64,000 nt of DNA, from positions 76,562,000-76,625,999 of the forward strand of contig NC_134700.1 in the NCBI RefSeq assembly GCF_043290135.1, given 5' to 3'. Shown piece after piece: positions 32,401 to 44,340 of this stretch (its first letter is position 1; every line of letters begins with the position of its first letter). This DNA comes from Rhipicephalus microplus. Its lineage: Eukaryota; Arthropoda; Arachnida; Ixodida; Ixodidae. The notes under the pieces are model-generated. The model saw only the letters and a list, made by a program, of their open reading frames with translations. It made no database searches and had not been told where the DNA came from. A program made the translations under genes and the position numbers.

Positions 32401-33079
32401 TTGTTTCGAAAAATAAAATTTAGAGCTTCAGAAGCCGGCCTGTTTTTATTCTTTTGCATAGAGATGTACAAATAAAATGAAAAACATGCTTTACCTACCC
32501 AGTGATAAGGTACACCACATCATGGGCCCCTGGTATCCTTCCTTGACTTTTGTAAAGCTCTAGTCCGGTTATCATTTCTCCCGAGTCAATATAACGGCCC
32601 TCCGTTCGAGCGAACTCGTAGTCCTGTTTAAAAAAAAGCAAATGTATAGTACGCGAGCCTAACGCTGCATCTCCAACTCTGATGCACTGTTTGTTATACG
32701 ATGGGATGGGTGGGAAAAGCTGTCTAAATGATTGCTGTCACCGCCTGCCCCTTTTTATACTTACACTGTATTGATATTAAAATAAGCGTGATTGTCATGC
32801 CGGTTAGCGAAGCGAATATTGGGGATCCGCAAAACCTATTTTAAAAAAAAGAACCTTTTCCAGCGGCACTCAAAATTTCGTGACCGTGGCCTGTTCTGCA
32901 TTATCGCGTAACAGTTTAGCCTTGTGGTGGATTGGCTTGAGTGTAGCCTTTAGTAGTATGTGACAGTGAAACTTTTGACACACTTTTACACGGCACATGT
33001 AAGCGATAAAGTTTGATTCAGGCCTTGTTAGTACTTATTTAGGGTGTAAAAGTACCAAACCAAGCACACACTACGCCTC
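32401..33079. other. Unassigned DNA
   Basis: No gene or element recognised. AT-rich with short open frames only. Confidence 0.35.
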
Positions 33080-33530
33080 GAACATTAGGTAAAAAAAATG
33101 CCGCCATATCCACGAAGTGAATGATGATGAGTGGGCGAAGCTCCGGAGGTAAACCTGGTAAACCATGAATCCTCCGTACATTTTGCCCACTCGATTTTAT
33201 TACAACGCTCCCCCTGGCGTACGTCGCCACACTAAATCGAACGATTGCCTTCCACCAACGACACGCGCCATGTGTGACATCATTCCTATTTTATAACATC
33301 TCGCATATTTTCATCAACTACAAGTACCGTCGTCTAGTTTATAACATCTTGCATCTTTTCATATTCAGCTACAAGTACCGCTATCTAGTGAACACTGCAA
33401 GAACTAAACGAGAGGTGGCTACATACAGGGGACGGTACCGCCATCTAGTGAACACTGCAAGAACTAAACGAGAGGTGGCTACATACAGGGGACGCACAGC
33501 CCACGCCTTAAAGAGCTTCGCCCCTAAAAC
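33080..33530. mobile_element. MITE-like element with GGGCGAAGCTC ends and a 60-bp tandem duplication
   Basis: The left part has GTGAATGATGATGAGTGGGC and GGGCGAAGCTC. The right end has GAGCTTCGCCCC (about 33514-33525), the inverted complement of the left motif. Between them, an exact-period 60-bp duplication begins GTACCG(C)YATCTAGTGAAC at 33376 and 33436. No coding capacity. Similar end motifs occur near 11818 and 6060. Confidence 0.6.
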
Positions 33531-34529
33531 GCGACATGAAGGAATTCTTGTTATCATGAATATATTACACCGACATTACTGTTTCACTGATGTATAGAAC
33601 AACTGTAGAGTACGCATGCGCAGACTCTTATTTTCTTCCTTGGCTGCCTTGGGCCTTGACGACAGCAAAAATAAAGCAGTCGCTAGTCAGCGTTCGTGTG
33701 TGTCGTGTCTTTTTTATGTGTGGTGCCTCGTGTGTTAGCGCTGTTACTATTAATTCCGGAATATATAAGCGACCATACTGCTTCCAGGCTTGCATATTTA
33801 AAGAGCAGACATAGTTTTAAATAGGTTGAACGTGTTTGCAGACGGAACAGCTGTTGATATCTAGCTGGTGTGGCACTTTAATTCGGCCATTCTTTACGAG
33901 GATGAAAAAAAACGCCTATTTTGCGCTGAATGTTGTGCCCATTTCCGCCTCCTTTATTTTATTCTCTCCTACTGCAGTGGGTCCTTCATCGCTTTCATCA
34001 GTTAATAAGCGGTTTCCAAACATTCATACTCGAGAAACACTGCACTGCTAGACCTATGTTTGTCCTTTTATAGGCGGGATCACGTTGTTGACATGTTTAG
34101 TAGTTACCCATGCCTGCGACGCAAAACCATAAATATAAGGTAGGTGCACACTAGTGGTGCCAAGAAGCCTGTCGGAAGTGCAGGGCTAAGCAGCTTTTTT
34201 TGCTTCTCTTTCGTTTTCTCTTTCTTTTTTTCTCTTTGTTTCTCCTCTTCCCGTTTATGTTTGTTTTTTCTATTTACTTCAGTTTACTCTTGCTTTTTCC
34301 CGTTTTAAGTCCTTTCTCTCTCTTTCCAGGTCTCATTTGTTTTCTTTTTATATTTACATGTGGTTCTGCGTAAGTTACTACAAAAGATGAAAGCATGCGG
34401 CAGCCTAGGGCCCTCAAGTGCGCCGCACTTAAAATGCCACACAGCGCAATTGTACCTGTCACTATTCAACAATGCCCTTTGCGCTTATGAAATAATAACA
34501 ACAATATTAAAACGCCAATTCAGAAAATT
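33531..34529. other. Unassigned DNA
   Basis: No gene recognised. An AATAAA at about 33671 followed by a GTGTGTGTCGTGTC stretch could be a retroelement terminus, but no partner copy was found in the window. 34190-34350 is T/C-rich. Confidence 0.35.
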
Positions 34530-35330
34530 GTCATTTTATATGTAAAACCCGGTCACGTCTTACCTGTCTTCAAAGGAGATCTGACACCATTTCAGAATTA
34601 TACACAAATAATTACAAAATTATGCACAATATAATTACAGAATTATACAGCCATTTGGTTTTTAAATTTAGGAGTAGAATAGTCAAAAAAATAATTGAAA
34701 ATGGAATCACAAATATTTGAATAAACTCAGTATTTTTTCTTTCAATGTCCGGCTTGAGCTCCAGCTTTTCAACAAATCTATAGCTCTCATAACGCTTACC
34801 AATTACCTCATAAAAGTGACTGACAAAAGTGAATTTGCAGCATTGATATTCGTAGACCCTTGCAAAGCAATCGACACTATTAGGCACGCAATTTTTTTCG
34901 CAAAACCTAAAGCTATTACAATAACCGGCTAACCTTTGCTCCTTATATGCAGTTATTTACAAAATAAAAACTAAACCATCGATACATCTGATTTTTATTC
35001 TACTTGAGAACTACTAGCATAAGTGTATCACAGGGGTTCATATCAGTCCCCTACTGTTTTTACCAAGTAAAAATACTTGCCAACTTGTCTTTCCTTATCT
35101 AATTGTAGTTTATATGCTGAGGACATGCAAATTTTCAATTCTAATCACTGCGTACCTACGCTAACAAGTAAGGTAAATGAAAACAATCCGTCACAATGTA
35201 TACGCGCTGTGAAAAATATCAAGCTGCAAATTTACCATAATATGGCGAAATTTGCCTCCTTTATCTCACATAACCATTTATTCAATCTTACTCAAGAATT
35301 TTTATTACCATTCACATAATATCTCCAATC
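34530..35330 (+). pseudogene. Decayed CR1/L2-type LINE reverse transcriptase
   Basis: Plus-strand motifs in shifting frames, in the correct order: VLPVFKGD near 34570; LTNYLIKVTDKSEFAALIFVD followed by a KAIDTIRH segment near 34770-34890, which corresponds to the KAFDTVDH motif; a VSQG-type turn near 35030; and SLYAEDMQIFN near 35110, where the catalytic YADD has become YAED. Stops and frameshifts throughout. It resembles the RT of the LINE inside the LTR at 49501-52104 but is much older. The start and end are approximate. Confidence 0.65.
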
Positions 35331-35689
35331 AATCATCGCACATTTCTTCGTGGGGAACTTGATTGCCACCTTGTATTTAAACTAGAAGTCTCTTATGTAA
35401 TTAGGAAACTGAGCTGCGGTACACGCGCTTTCAACACTTGGTTGCATTTCTTCTTCCATACTCTGATAACACTTTATTATGCTTTCGTTCATACTCATCT
35501 TACTTCAACATTGAATCACGAGGCAACACGTAAAGTGGTTTTCTTCGAGACATTCAAAACGAAGTCATTCATTTAATAACGTTATCGCTTCATCGTGTTA
35601 ATGCCATTTAGTTCTTCGGTTGAAGGTAAAGAACCTGGAGACACTGCGCCAGCCAAGCTAAAAGTATAAAAAAAGACGTTAAAAAAAAA

Positions 35690-36370
35690 CTGATTGACAT
35701 GTGCCCGGAACATGTCTCTTTGTTCTTCTTGATTTCAGCTATGATATCCTTAACCCTGGTTTGTTCTCTGCCCCACTCGGCTGTCTTCTCTGCCATTAAA
35801 GTTACACCTATAATTTTTTTCCATCGCTCACTACGTCAATATCCATTTAAGCTGAGCCCTGTTTGTAAGCCTCCGGGTATCTGCAAGCTAAGCGTTGGCA
35901 AGATGCAGCTGATATATACCTTCCTCTTCAAGATTAGTGTGGAATACCAATAATGAATTGAGAGCATATGCAGAATTTGACCCACACCTTCCCCATTCTT
36001 CTAGTTATTTCACTCTCATGGTTCTGATCCGCGGTTACTACCTGCCCTAAGCAAACATATTACTTTAAAACTTCCAGCGTCTCTCCACCTATCAATAAGT
36101 GTTCTTTTCTACCAACACTGTTGTACATTAATTTAGTTTTCTGCATATTAATTTTCAGACATACTTTTATGCTTTTCATATGCAGTTCAGTATACATTAG
36201 CTGGAATTCGTCCCGTGAGTTACTAATCAAGACAATGTCATCAGCGAATCGCAGGTTACTTAGATACTCTCTATTACCTCTTATCCCTAACTCTTCCCAA
36301 TCTAAAGTCCTGAAAACTTCCAGTAAAAACGCGGTGAATATCATTGGAGAGATCGTGTCTCTATGCCATA
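35690..36370 (-). pseudogene. Decayed RTE-type LINE fragment
   Basis: Minus-strand reading gives DTISPMIFTAFLLEVFRTLDW and LSNLRFADDIVLI near 36340-36230, then KINMQKTKLMYN near 36140, and TRVKDIIAEIKKNKE near 35750. These match, in order, the RTE copy at 27438-28358, with deletions between and loss of the 3' tail. Inactive. Confidence 0.8.
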
Positions 36371-36399
36371 AAGCAATGAACAATTATTGCTTGAAATTA

Positions 36400-36965
36400 G
36401 AGAGTTGCTTCACCACCTCTTCGACAAAGGGCACGAAATCATGTTTCAGTGACTTCCAAGGCACTGCTGCACATCGAACAACGAACTTGGCGATGCAGCT
36501 GCTCAATCAGCACACGACGATGGCGAAGAAGCATCTATTTCGGCTGCAATGAAAATTAAAAAAATCGCTAATGAAGAAGTAAAATCCCTGTGGAACGGTG
36601 AGTGCTTACGGCACACACGATGCATAGACTGGACACATCTCGTCGACTTCGGCCTCCGTCCGGACTCTCAACTTGAGACAACCGTGCTTTGCCGACTGTT
36701 GCTTGGTGCTGCTTTCACCAAAGTTTTCGCCTTCCGAATCGGGATGGAGGACAGTGCTGCTTGTGATCATTGCGGCAGCGATGAAACGATAAAGCACGTT
36801 CTCTGTCACTGCCCTCGTTACAGCGTGCAAAGACAGCAGCTAGCGGCTGCGTTAGCTCGCCTAGACGACAGACCCTTATCAGAACTGTCAGTGCTTGCAA
36901 GGCGACATGATCTGTTTTCGCACAGAAAACCAGTGAAAGCCTTATTGAACTTTTTGCGTGGTAGC
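36400..36965 (+). pseudogene. I-type LINE ORF2 C-terminus (RNase H end and CCHC knuckle)
   Basis: The frame reads NELGDAAAQSAHDDGEEAS, the end of a LINE RNase H, then LETTVLCRLLLGAAF and CDHCGSDETIKHVLCHCPRY, the C-terminal cysteine-histidine motif of I/R1-group LINEs, and ends KALLNFLRGS. At 36966 an LTR begins, so the natural end of the gene is interrupted by the Mag-type LTR element. The remainder of the LINE tail probably resumes at 41231. The upstream RT portion is absent because an RTE remnant abuts it near 36370. Confidence 0.78.
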
Positions 36966-37145
36966 TTTATCAGATTGCAGCTTATCAGTGTGACTGTACG
37001 TCACACTTATTCTGTCTTCTCTTTGTTCCCTTTCCCTCTTTCATATCGTTTGCTTTAAAAGGGCTCGAAATAAACCGCCATGGCTCTTTTGGGTGGCGCA
37101 GCTCTAGCCAACATGACAGCCTGCTTCTTTTAGAGACACAATACA
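36966..37145 (+). repeat. 5' LTR of the Mag-type element
   Basis: Matches 41051-41230 with scattered substitutions. Shared blocks include TCAGATTGCAGCTTATCAG and the end AGAGACACAATACA. Contains AATAAACCGCC, a likely polyadenylation signal. Confidence 0.9.
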
Positions 37146-37175
37146 TGGTGTCGGAAGTGCCAAAGCCTCGTCAAA

Positions 37176-37728
37176 ATGGAAAACGTCAAGCATCCAAAAC
37201 AGCTGCGGTTGGCAGGCAACATACGAAGAAATTGGCAAATGTTCAAGCAAAAACTGGAACTTTTCCTCGCGGCGATGCCTACTAAACCACCCAGGACGGA
37301 AGCCTCCAAGACAGCAATCTTGCTCAGCATCGCCGGTGAGGAAGCCCTCGACATCTACAACAACTTCTCGTTCGCAGAAGGTGAGAGCAATGAAGACTAC
37401 CAGACAGTGTTGCGGAAGTTCGAGGAGTACTGTGTCGACGAGGGGAACGAGGTTTACGAGAGGCATGTTTTTCGCCTTCGCATGCAGAACGAAGGAGAGC
37501 CGTTTGAGCATTATTTGTGAGAGCTTAAAAAACAGGCGAAGCTATGCAGTTTCGGCACGCTAGAAGAATCCATGATACGAGATCAGGTTGTTTTTGGCAC
37601 AAACAACCCGAAGATAAAGAGAAAGATGCTGCGAGAAAAGGGCTTAACCTTACAGAAGACTGAGCAGATTTGTAAAGCAGCCGAGGTTTCAGCACGACAA
37701 ACTGCTGCTTGGTCGAGTCAAACGTTGT
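37176..37728 (+). pseudogene. Gag of the Mag-type element
   Basis: The ATG at 37176, 31 bases inside the LTR, begins MENVKHPKQLRLAGNIRRNW. The frame continues with WQMFKQKLELFL, the typical start of SURL/Mag Gag. A TGA at 37518-37520 interrupts it, after which the same frame continues with MIRDQVVFGTNN, REKGLTLQKTEQICKAAEVS and a stop near 37728. Gag would assemble the particle. The nucleocapsid knuckles follow in another frame. Confidence 0.85.
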
Positions 37729-38302
37729 AACTAAACTACGCCCACAGGGCACAGCACAACAAAAAAGATTTCGGTGCCAACAGTGCAACAAGGAGCACGC
37801 GCAAAGTCAATGTCCAGCGTATGGAAAGACATGCTTTGCTTGCAATAAGCCGAACCATTTTGCTATATGCTGCAAGCGTCGACCGAGCCGGCACATAGAC
37901 CAAGTACAAGAAGTTGAGGCAGACGACGGATATGACATTTTGGACATCGGTGTCTACGGTGTCAGCCTCGGGGAAAGCGCAGACTGGACGGTGAGCGGAA
38001 AGCTAGGCGGACAGGAAATTAGCATCAAAGTGGACACAGGTTCACAAGCCAACATAATTCCGTGGTCTCTTCTCCGTCGTTTCAAGGCAGCAGCGGACCT
38101 GCAGAAAAGTAGTGCAGTTTTGAAGGCTTACAACGGCAGCGCCATCAAGCATGTCGGATATAGCAAGGAATTGCTGCTACTAAACGACGCGACGCATGCT
38201 GTGACCTTCTTCGTAGTCAAAAAAGGTCGCCAGGCCATATTAGGGCAGCACGCATGTAAGCAATTTGGGCTTGTCCCGAAATCTGAGAATTCGGTAAGGT
38301 AG
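37709..38302 (+). pseudogene. Nucleocapsid knuckles and protease of the Mag-type element
   Basis: Zinc knuckles appear as CQQCNKEHAQSQC and CFACNKPNHFAICC. An aspartic protease has the active site IKVDTGSQANIIP and the later motif GRQAILGQHACKQFGL. The frame is shifted relative to the Gag upstream and ends in a TAG at about 38300, so Gag-Pol continuity is broken. The open start is not an ATG. Confidence 0.85.
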
Positions 38303-38339
38303 AGCGAGCCGGAACCCGAGAAGGCCTTTCCAGACTTAT

Positions 38340-39670
38340 TTCAGGGTACAGGCTGTGTCGGAAGGCGATACCGGATGGTCCTGCGGGAGGATGCTGTTCC
38401 AGTCGTGCACCCAGCCCGACGGTTACCCTTGGCCCTGAGAGAGCCTCTTCTACAAGAACTGGAACGCATGGAAACTGCCTCCATTATCAAGAAAGTGGAC
38501 GAACCGACAGAATGGGTGAGCCCTCTGGTTATTACGCGTAAGAAAGATGGGGCCCTTCGTGTATGCATGGATCCGAGGGAAATAAACAAGAACATAAAGC
38601 GTGAGCACTATCCTATGTCAACAAGGGAAGAGATTGAGGCAGAGCTGTCAGTTGCAACATGTTTTTCGCGCCTAGATGCCAAGGCAGGTTTTCATCAAAT
38701 TTTATTGGACGCAGCTACATCACGAGTGTGCACTTTTGCGACGCCGTTCGGGCGTTACCGCTTCCTGCGACTTCCGCTCGGAATTTTGACAGCAAGCGAA
38801 ATTTACCAGAAAACGCTAACAGAAATATTTGAAGGATTGGCAGGTGTACGCATATACACAGATGACATTTTAGTGTAGGGCGTCAGCAAGGATCAGCATA
38901 GCGAACGCCTGCAGGCCGTGCTGAAGCGGGCACAAAAAGTGGGCCTGACTTTTAACCTGCGGAAATGCGTTTTTGGCGTGAAAGAAATTGAGTTCCTGGG
39001 TGACGTAATAAGTGAGCAGGGAATAAGTCCGAGTCGCAACCTGGTTGAAAGCGTCCGTTCACTGCCGACACCTACAGATAGGCACACCGTGCGCAGAATG
39101 ATGGGCGTGGTCAACTATTTTCGCAAATATGTGCCGTCGTTGAGTGATAAGATAATCTTGCTTCGCGGCCTTGTGAAAGAAAACGTTACGTTTGAATGAA
39201 CCACAGCGCATCAGCGGGAATGGGAAGCAGAGTGCAATGCGTTAACAAACCCACTGTTACTCGCGCTCTTTGACAAGAAGGACACTAAGATCACTGCGGA
39301 CGCTTCGGGGACCGGTTTAGGCGCGGCCCTGCTGCAGAAACATGGCAATGACTGGCGCCCAGTGACGTATGCATCAAGAACATTAACCGTTTGCAAGACC
39401 CGTTACTCGCAAATTGAAAAGGAAACGCTCGGTATAGTGTTTGCATGCGAGAAATTTCATCATTTTGTTTATGGTCGAAAGGTATGAATCGAAACTGACC
39501 ATAGGCCCCTGCTTGCCGTTTCTCAAAAGGGCATTGGAGACATGCCACCACGATTGCAGCGTTTTTTTATCAGGCTTTTACAATATGATTATACTTTGCA
39601 GTTCGTGCCTGGCAAGGAGCTGGTTCTGGCGGACATGCTGTCACGTGCACTTATGCCATCACAGTCATAG
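38340..39670 (+). pseudogene. Reverse transcriptase and RNase H of the Mag-type element
   Basis: The RT motifs are WVSPLVITRKKDG, FSRLDAKAGFHQI, ATPFGRYRFLRLPLGI and VRIYTDDILV, whose YTDD is the catalytic pair. A TAG at 38876-38878 follows immediately. The thumb FLGDVISEQGI and VVNYFRKYV and the RNase H motifs ITADASGTGLGAALLQ, YSQIEKETLGIVFACEKF and a shifted LADMLSRA follow, with a further stop at 39197-39199 and a frameshift near 39480. The order RT, RNase H, integrase is canonical for Ty3/Gypsy. Inactive copy. Confidence 0.87.
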
Positions 39671-39771
39671 AGTGCCTTCACAGACATCGACATTCATGCG
39701 ACAGAGGTCGTCTCCGGCATCGTAAGCACGCCCATGAAGGTACGTCTGGAAAAGAAAACAACGACCCGTAT

Positions 39772-41023
39772 TTGAGCGAGGTGAGGGAACGAATCTCACG
39801 GGATGACGCCGTCGAAGGTGAACTCAAGCCCTTTGCCGGAGAACTGTCAGTGGTAGAAGGTACACTACTGAAGGGATGCAAAGTGGTCATACCCAAAGCC
39901 ATGAGAGCAGAAAATCTTCGACGAATTTACGATGGACACCCCGGACTAAATAAATGCAAGGCGAGAGCACGCAGGTTAGTATTTTGGCCCGGGCTCAGCA
40001 GTGCCATTGACTCCTTCATTCGGGGGTGCAGTACTTGCCAGAGGTATGCATACAAGCAGCCGAGTGAGCCCCTTCTCATGCAGCCAACCCCGGACAGGCC
40101 ATTGCACCGAGTGGGAATTGACATTTTTCAGTTCGGGAGAGCCTCCTATGTCATTGTATACGATGCCCACTCCAATTTCTCTGACGTAGAGAAACTAAGA
40201 AGCACAACGGCCAAAGAAGTCATAGATAAAATATCGGCCATATTCTCACGGTACGGCATCCCGGTTCATGTATGTACTGACAATGGGCCCCAGTTTGGAT
40301 CGCAAGAGTTCCGAGAGTTCGCGCAAAGATACGACTTTCAGCACATCACATCGAGTCCGAAATTCCCTCGGTCAAATGGACTGGCAGAAAAGGGGGTTCA
40401 GATTGTTAAGCGCATCATAAAGAAGACCAACGACTCCAACGGTGACTTTTGGTTGGGGCTTTTAGCCTATCGGTCATCCCCACTAGAAGATGGTCGCCCT
40501 CCGGGTGAACTACTGCAAGGCCGGCACCTTCGCACGACCCTTCCCGAGTACCAAGGCCATCCCGGAACTACAGTGGAAAAGCGCCGCCAGTCTTCGAAGG
40601 GAAAGGCACTACCACCGCTTGGAAGTGGAACTGCAGTACGCATTCATAAGACACTGGTCACGCACAGCGACAGTAAGCGAGCAAGCCGCACCAAGATCTT
40701 ACATGGTGAAGACCGAGAACCAGTGGATGCTGAGGCGAAACAGGCAACACCTGCTGCGCATAGCCGGAAACGGTACAAGCGAGGATGAAGACCAAGACGC
40801 CGACAGCCCTGAAAACATGGTCAATCGAGCCAGTCAGGACAGCAATACACCTGGCGAACAAGCGCACGGAGACCAACAAGGCATAGCAGATCCCACAGCT
40901 ATAACGCAAGGGGCCCACGTTGAAGGGGACGATTTCGATTTTTCAAGTGCACGAAAGTCTAACAGGAAACGTGCGGAACCTCGACGATTGCATTACGACA
41001 ACAACTTTCATCAAGTTTTCTAA
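39772..41023 (+). pseudogene. Integrase of the Mag-type element
   Basis: The integrase has an H-H-C-C zinc region (GHPGLNKCKARA, then GCSTCQRY). The catalytic triad is D of GIDIFQF, D of CTDNGPQF and E of GLAEKG, with 35 residues between the last two. LLAYRSSPLEDGRPPGELL follows. Near 40600 the proper frame shifts. The true C-terminus is in the frame 40490-41023 with APRSYMVKTENQWMLRRNR and a polar tail ending at 41023, 27 bases before the 3' LTR. The core is intact but the frameshift and upstream stops prevent a full product. Confidence 0.88.
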
Positions 41024-41050
41024 AATGTTTTTTTAATCAGCACGAGAACA

Positions 41051-41230
41051 TGTATCAGATTGCAGCTTATCAGTTTGACTGTATGTCTCCCTTATTCTGT
41101 CCTCCCTTTGTTCCCTTTCCCTCTTTCATATTGTTTGCTTTACAAGGGCTCCAAATAAACCGCCAAGGCTCTTTTGGGTGGCGCAGCTCTAGCCAACATG
41201 ACAGCCTGCTTCTTTTAGAGACACAATACA
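41051..41230 (+). repeat. 3' LTR of the Mag-type element
   Basis: Begins TGTATCAGATTGCAG and ends GACACAATACA. 180 bp, matching 36966-37145. Confidence 0.9.
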
Positions 41231-41820
41231 GTAAAGACCTAGTGAATAGGCCATTCACACGCTCACTTTTTTCTTTTCTTTTTCACGCATCTATTTCGCT
41301 CTTAGCTTTCTTTCCTATTTTTATTCCCCATTCTTCCCTCCCTTAGTGCAGGATATCAAACTGGATGCTCCAGTTTCTGGTTAAGTTCCCTACCTTTCTC
41401 TCATTTTATTCTCTCTCTCTCTCTCCTTGTTCCTTAATGCACACATAAGATGTTTGCATACGCATAAGTTTGCCTTCGCAGCTTCTAGGCTTCTGCCGCA
41501 TTTTGCAACTCGCTCGATTCTCTCCACGTCATACCTTCTAATTTCGGCTACTTTACGCCTATTGATCAGTTCCAAAAGCTCCGAAAGTGCTGTTTTGTGT
41601 CTTGCATTTGAGGCTTTAATGGTTTGTGGTCTCTTGATAAGATTTCCTTTTTGTCTCCTGACATAGTTTGCCAGTGTGCTGTACATCCGACTTTCATTGC
41701 ACTCTCTTTGATGATTAGTATGATTATCATTCATTGTGTCATTGCTAAGGTCAATTACGTTGTTTATTGCCTCGAACCAATTCCGAAGTGAAACTCTGAA
41801 TTCCTGTACTTTCTCTCTCA
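41231..41820. other. Probable LINE 3' tail plus an unassigned charged open frame
   Basis: 41231-41345 is probably the 3' end of the LINE interrupted at 36965. On the minus strand, 41821-41390 is a 143-codon open frame rich in Arg, Lys and Glu, with KASNARHKTALSELLELINRR-type helical sequence and a CVCKHLMC segment. It has a coiled-coil look and I do not recognise it. It may be a fragment of a retroelement linker region. The end is in a CT-rich microsatellite (41405-41424). Confidence 0.35.
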
Positions 41821-41821
41821 C

Positions 41822-43779
41822 CGCTACTTAATTATTGAATTCGACTAGTTAATAAATTGGAGCGTGCTCACACATGTAGGCTTTTAAAATGGAAATCTCG
41901 TGGGCTTCGACTATTTCACGCTTTCGTTGATTGCGCTTTGTAGCTCGCACTCCCCATTTGCTGAATTAGTGATAGCAGCCTCATTGTTTGCTGAGAGTCG
42001 CAACATGACCGCTCATGGCCCTTGCTACGTTATAGTGGTGTTCCCGAAGCCTCTCATCAATACAGCGGCTAGACTGGCCGACGTGGTCTCTTGCACATGT
42101 CAATATGTATACATTTGCAGCACACTTACCAAACTGTTATGTATGTTTCTTGTTACAATGAACACCTTATTACAAAGCCTGGACAGCATGTTAGGCGCGG
42201 TTAAAGCTACGTATATATTCGTACGTTGACATAATCACTTCAAGTTATTTGACAATTAGTGTAGATTCCGTATTACTGTGGCCTTCCAGTGGTGCTTTCG
42301 ATCCACATATTTGTTTTGTTCTTGCGACGTGGCTTTGGTAGAGTTAATCTGTTGGAGAATCTTCTGAGCAACTTTCCGCGGATAAACGGTCATAATACAT
42401 CTTGTAACCTGCCCTTGAAAGCTATCACTTTTGCAATTAGTACCAGATTTCTCGAGTGAATTGGACAGCCACTCTTTTGTGACTTTCTATTCACTAACTT
42501 TAAATGGACACTGTTAAATGATATGATAGGTTTCTGACTTTGCGGTTCACGTGGCTGGTTCATACTGCAGGTTCATACCGTTAGTTCTGTTAGCCAATGG
42601 TATCGAGCCTTTTTGCGTTAGTGTACACTTCATATCTTTTCTCCCTTTTTTGCCTTTGCCTTCACTTTGCTTTTTGTTTTTTTTATTTGGTTTTCATGTC
42701 TCTCTGATACGTTATTAAGTATCTATTTATGTTTTCGCCACAATCAACTCATGTTGTCTGTCCTGGTGCTTTGAGCTGTTTCTCCAACGGCCCCCAGAAG
42801 TCTTATCTTTTCGAGATGTGCCGCAATTGAAGTGTTTTCATGCTTTCATAAGAACGCTGGGGAGATAAATAAGGACATTTACCACCAGCAGTGAAAACGA
42901 TGCTCTTAGATAAAAGCACGAAAAAAATCCTGATGTATTCCGGGTGCAACAAAAAGCACATATGAATATGCATGGTTCGAGTTCCGTTAGATAACTTTTG
43001 GCGCTTAATTATATGGAAATCGCGCGCTTGATATTGGCATGCAAAAATGGCATATTTGAAAGTTATTCTTACTTTAGCCCTTGTTACGCCGACGAGAAGG
43101 AAGTCAATTTTGGGGTTCGTCGTGTCCAAGTACCTTAGGTTCACCTAGAAAAAATTTCATAATGAACATCACAGTTTAGCCTAAAGCGCCACTTTTCTCA
43201 ATAATAACCATATTGTGACAAACTTATTATAACCAATCATTAGCCAAGAATTTTTTTAACATGCCCAGGAACAACCATATAATCTTTGTGCAGGCGCACG
43301 CAAAAATGACACAATATAAATAAACAATAGAGGACAGTCTACGAAAATCAATTAGAAAGAGCGAGAACGCAAAGACAAAAGAAAATGACCGCAAAATAGA
43401 AATAATGAAAGGAAATACGAGAATCATGGAACGATAGCGAAAAATGAAGGCGTATATACTTCCGGGAAAGAGAAAAAGAGAAGAATCTATACAGTGTGAA
43501 AAATTATCTCAACCCCTGTCATTATTTCAAATTATCGAATCCCCTGTCATAGTTTTTATCAGGGATAGAAACAATGAGAGGGGCTTTAGAAAACCTCAAG
43601 ATCGTGAAAATAACATTACATAGACTTTCTATTCTGTGAGCAAGAGCGTTGAAACAATTTGGCAAGTACACGAAATGGTGGTTTCTCTCTGGTTAACTTG
43701 CGCCGAATCTGAAAACTTACAAACTGAGATGGAGAGGGCATGATCTTATAGCGTGACCTTGTTTGTAACGAAATAACCC
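41822..43779. other. Unassigned DNA
   Basis: About 2 kb of AT-rich sequence with only short, domain-free open frames. No RNA gene, terminal repeat or transposase motif was seen. Confidence 0.35.
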
Positions 43780-44340
43780 CCCTATTCACGAACCTAACTC
43801 AACCTCATCCTTTAGACTTAAGTCAACCTTAGCCATAAGTCCGCCATTAACACGTTTCGAGAACCTACCTGTTAGTTACCGCGCAACGTTTCTTGTACTT
43901 AAGTAAGGCTCGTTCAAGATAGCCTACGACCGACCTTAAGGTTTTTTTAAACATGGCGGGGGATGACAACTTTGCGTATTCCCTTTATTATGTACACCAC
44001 AAAGAAGAATTATTGAACAGAGCTTACGCGTACACGTTACTGCCACGGCGAGTCCTCAACGCTCGACGGAACCTGGTTGAGACCTACTACAAGCAAGAAT
44101 GTTTGTGCCACCCCCGCTTCACAAAAAGTGCGGGTAAAATCTGCTCACTGTGCTGTTTCTGCACGAAAATATCCTTGGTTGTAGGTTCATTGAGCCCCGT
44201 CTCATGCCGCATGCAGCTGCTCATCGCTTCGCGCTTTTATGGAGTTGGCACATTCGAGCTTCGGAGCGACGGCCTTGTCACTGTCTCGTAGCCGAGCGTG
44301 TCACGAGTATACAAATAAGTGGATACCTGCTATGGTTGCA
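43780..44340 (+). pseudogene. PIF/Harbinger transposase remnant
   Basis: The ATG at 43953 opens MAGDDNFAYSLYYV, then PRRVLNARRNLVETYYKQE, which fits the N-terminal R-rich segment of Harbinger transposases (HARBI1 type). The frame shifts near 44090-44110 and resumes with an RFTKSA segment. Later, MQLLIASRFYGVGTFE (44211-44260), a TAG and PSVSRVYK match the conserved block before the DDE domain, in which a helix-turn-helix selects the target. No catalytic DDE motifs survive. Upstream, 43780-43950 has short repeats of AACCTTAG/CTTAAG that may be the element's left end. Dead copy. Confidence 0.6.

Larger units (their letters stand above)
36966..41230 (+). mobile_element. Mag-type Ty3/Gypsy LTR retrotransposon, decayed
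   Basis: A 4265-bp element with short 180-bp LTRs (36966-37145 and 41051-41230). The 3' copy is bounded by the inverted pair TGTATC / AATACA; the 5' copy starts TTTATC, one base changed. A primer-binding-site-like TGGTGTCGGAAGTGCC follows the 5' LTR at 37146. Flanks GTAGC and GTAAA share only GTA, so the target duplication is eroded or uncertain. Gene order is Gag, protease, RT, RNase H, integrase. Several stops and frameshifts make it non-autonomous. Confidence 0.88.

Noticed and set aside
36966..37058. Extension of the LINE protein past 36965
   Set aside because: The open frame continues to 37058 only by reading into LTR sequence, which is shared with 41051-41230.
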